Positions 7,040 through 8,295 of a DNA stretch of 8,295 nt are shown piece by piece. Each line of letters begins with the position of its first letter. Within the stretch, counting starts at the first letter, position 1. The stretch comes from Lachnospiraceae bacterium (GTDB lineage: Bacteria; Bacillota; Clostridia; Lachnospirales; Lachnospiraceae): the NCBI GenBank assembly GCA_003520205.1, contig DOVG01000302.1:1-8295 (forward strand), written 5' to 3'. The position numbers were made by a program, and so were the translations under genes. The notes under the pieces were generated by a model, which saw nothing but the letters and a program-made list of their open reading frames with translations, was not told the origin of the DNA and made no database searches.

Positions 7040-8239
7040 ATGAATATTCTAGTCATCAATGCAGGTTCGACAACACTTAAGTATCAGCTTATCGATTCAG
7101 ATTCTGAAGAGGTAAAAGCAAAAGGTTTATGTGAAAGAATCGGTGCAGAAGGTGGAATGCTGAAATACGATGTCATTTCAAAAGGTGAGAAAAAGGAAAA
7201 GCAGATAGATTTTCCTGATCATGGTGTAGCACTTAAGGCGGTAATCGATGTTCTTATTGATCCTGAAGATGGAGCTATAAGTTCTCTCGATGAGATAGGC
7301 GCTGTAGGACACAGAGTTGTTCATGGTGGAGAGTATTTCAGTTCATCTGTAAAGGTTGATGATGATGTTATAAAGAAGATAGAGGAATGTTCAGATCTTG
7401 CACCTCTGCATAATCCTGCAAACCTGCTTGGAATAAGAGCATGCCAGAAACTTATGCCAAATGTTCCTCAGTGTGTAACCTTTGATACAGCTTTTCATCA
7501 GACAATGCCTGAGAAGGCATATATGTATGGAATTCCATACAGCTATTATGAGAAATATAAAATTAGACGTTATGGTTTCCATGGAACAAGCCATAGTTAT
7601 GTAAGTAAAGAAGCTCTCAAATATCTTGATAAGGATGTGGCTGATACTAAGGTTATAGTATGTCATCTTGGTGGTGGTTCAAGTATAACTGCTGTACAGG
7701 GTGGCAAGTCAGTTGATACATCAATGGGACTTACACCACTTGAAGGTCTTGTTATGGCTACCAGAAGTGGAAATATAGATCCGGCTATAGTTCAGTATAT
7801 AGCTAATAAAGAAAATAAGACAGTTGATGAAGTTCTTAATATACTTAATAAGAAGTCTGGAATGTATGGTCTTTCAGAGAAGAGTGGAGATGCACGTGAC
7901 ATTGATGCAGGAGTAAAGGCCGGGGACAAGAAATCAATTATAGCATTTAATGCATTTGTTCATAGCGCTGTTAAACTTGTTGGAAGTTATGTTGCATCCA
8001 TGAATGGTGTTGACCTGATTGCATTTACTGCAGGAATCGGAGAGAATGATGCTGCAGTTAGAAAAGCTATACTTGAGAACTTTGGTTATCTCGGTATTTC
8101 AATCAATGATGAAGTAAATAATGCAACACATGGTAAAGAAGCAGTTATCTCTACGGATGATTCAAAGGTTAAGGTTGTAGTTATTCCTACAAATGAAGAG
8201 CTTGCTATAGCCAGAGAGACACTTCAGCTTGTCAGATAG
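7040..8239 (+). CDS. ackA: Acetate kinase
   Basis: This cytoplasmic enzyme interconverts acetyl phosphate + ADP and acetate + ATP, the ATP-yielding last step of acetate fermentation. At 399 residues it is full length. It opens with the ASKHA-type phosphate loop NAGSTTLKY (about 7-15). It has GHRVVHGG with R92, FDTAFHQT with catalytic D149, GFHGTSH with H181, HLGGGSS, ATRSGNIDP with R242, and PTNEEL near the C-terminus (E386, probably the metal-binding Glu). These match the R91/D148/H180/R241/E384 set of the studied Methanosarcina enzyme, so it should be active. In many bacteria pta sits just upstream; here that place is taken by a diguanylate cyclase ending three bases before. No convincing terminator follows before the window ends, so a downstream gene might be read through. 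Confidence 0.98.
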   Translation: MNILVINAGSTTLKYQLIDSDSEEVKAKGLCERIGAEGGMLKYDVISKGEKKEKQIDFPDHGVALKAVIDVLIDPEDGAISSLDEIGAVGHRVVHGGEYFSSSVKVDDDVIKKIEECSDLAPLHNPANLLGIRACQKLMPNVPQCVTFDTAFHQTMPEKAYMYGIPYSYYEKYKIRRYGFHGTSHSYVSKEALKYLDKDVADTKVIVCHLGGGSSITAVQGGKSVDTSMGLTPLEGLVMATRSGNIDPAIVQYIANKENKTVDEVLNILNKKSGMYGLSEKSGDARDIDAGVKAGDKKSIIAFNAFVHSAVKLVGSYVASMNGVDLIAFTAGIGENDAAVRKAILENFGYLGISINDEVNNATHGKEAVISTDDSKVKVVVIPTNEELAIARETLQLVR

Positions 8240-8265
8240 TTGTTTTGTAGATATACATAACGCTT

Positions 8266-8271
8266 TATAAT
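8266..8271 (+). promoter_or_regulatory. Possible -10 element for a gene beyond the window
   Basis: TATAAT occurs 27 bases after the ackA stop in a non-coding tail that contains no hairpin I can support. No convincing -35 lies at the right distance (the region reads TTTTGT), and AT-rich sequence yields such hexamers by chance. The rest of the tail, 8240-8295, holds no other feature I can support. Confidence 0.25.
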
Positions 8272-8295
8272 TGTTTTGCAAATAATTAAAAATTT

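Noticed and set aside
7391..7666. - strand frame within ackA
   Set aside because: It covers catalytic blocks of acetate kinase on the other strand; no start signals or family features were found.
1..8295. CRISPR array, insertion sequence, tRNA or phage genes
   Set aside because: No spaced repeats, terminal inverted repeats, tRNA-like folds or transposase/integrase motifs were seen; the window is filled by ordinary chromosomal genes.

Overview
The window reads as a stretch of an AT-rich, low-GC Gram-positive (Firmicutes, class Clostridia) chromosome. A Lachnospiraceae-type gut or rumen anaerobe is my best guess. The reasons are the strong purine-rich ribosome binding sites, heavy use of ATA and AGA codons in ordinary genes, a Bacillus/Clostridium-style DNA polymerase I without a working proofreading site, and acetate kinase. 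The placement comes from protein style and gene content, not from a search. All seven genes lie on the + strand. The DNA is almost completely coding, and no gap exceeds about 105 bases.

Region by region. (a) 1-459 is the 3' end of a class I ketol-acid reductoisomerase gene (ilvC), closed by a strong hairpin terminator at 501-530. (b) 563-1417 encodes an AIM24/TIGR00266-family protein. (c) 1467-2039 encodes a single-pass membrane protein with an H-x3-C-x2-C zinc-binding motif like that of ZAS anti-sigma factors, but no sigma factor gene lies next to it. (d) Its last codons overlap polA (2017-4635), which is followed after 32 bases by coaE (4668-5261), so these probably form one transcript. (e) A 53-base gap carries a good extended -10 promoter inside an AT-rich inverted repeat. 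(f) It is followed by a six-helix membrane diguanylate cyclase (5315-7036) and, three bases after its stop, acetate kinase ackA (7040-8239). (g) The last 56 bases hold a possible -10 element for the next gene and no clear terminator.

How the genes fit together: most are housekeeping (branched-chain amino acid synthesis, DNA repair and replication, coenzyme A synthesis, acetate/ATP metabolism). The unusual parts are two signalling genes set among them. One is the orphan zinc-finger membrane protein translationally tied to polA. The other is a diguanylate cyclase lacking the product-inhibition motif, placed directly ahead of acetate kinase where a phosphotransacetylase gene (pta) is often found. 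I see no mobile element, CRISPR array, tRNA, rRNA, riboswitch or clearly novel multi-gene system. The most plausible lead for new biology is the cyclase-ackA pair.
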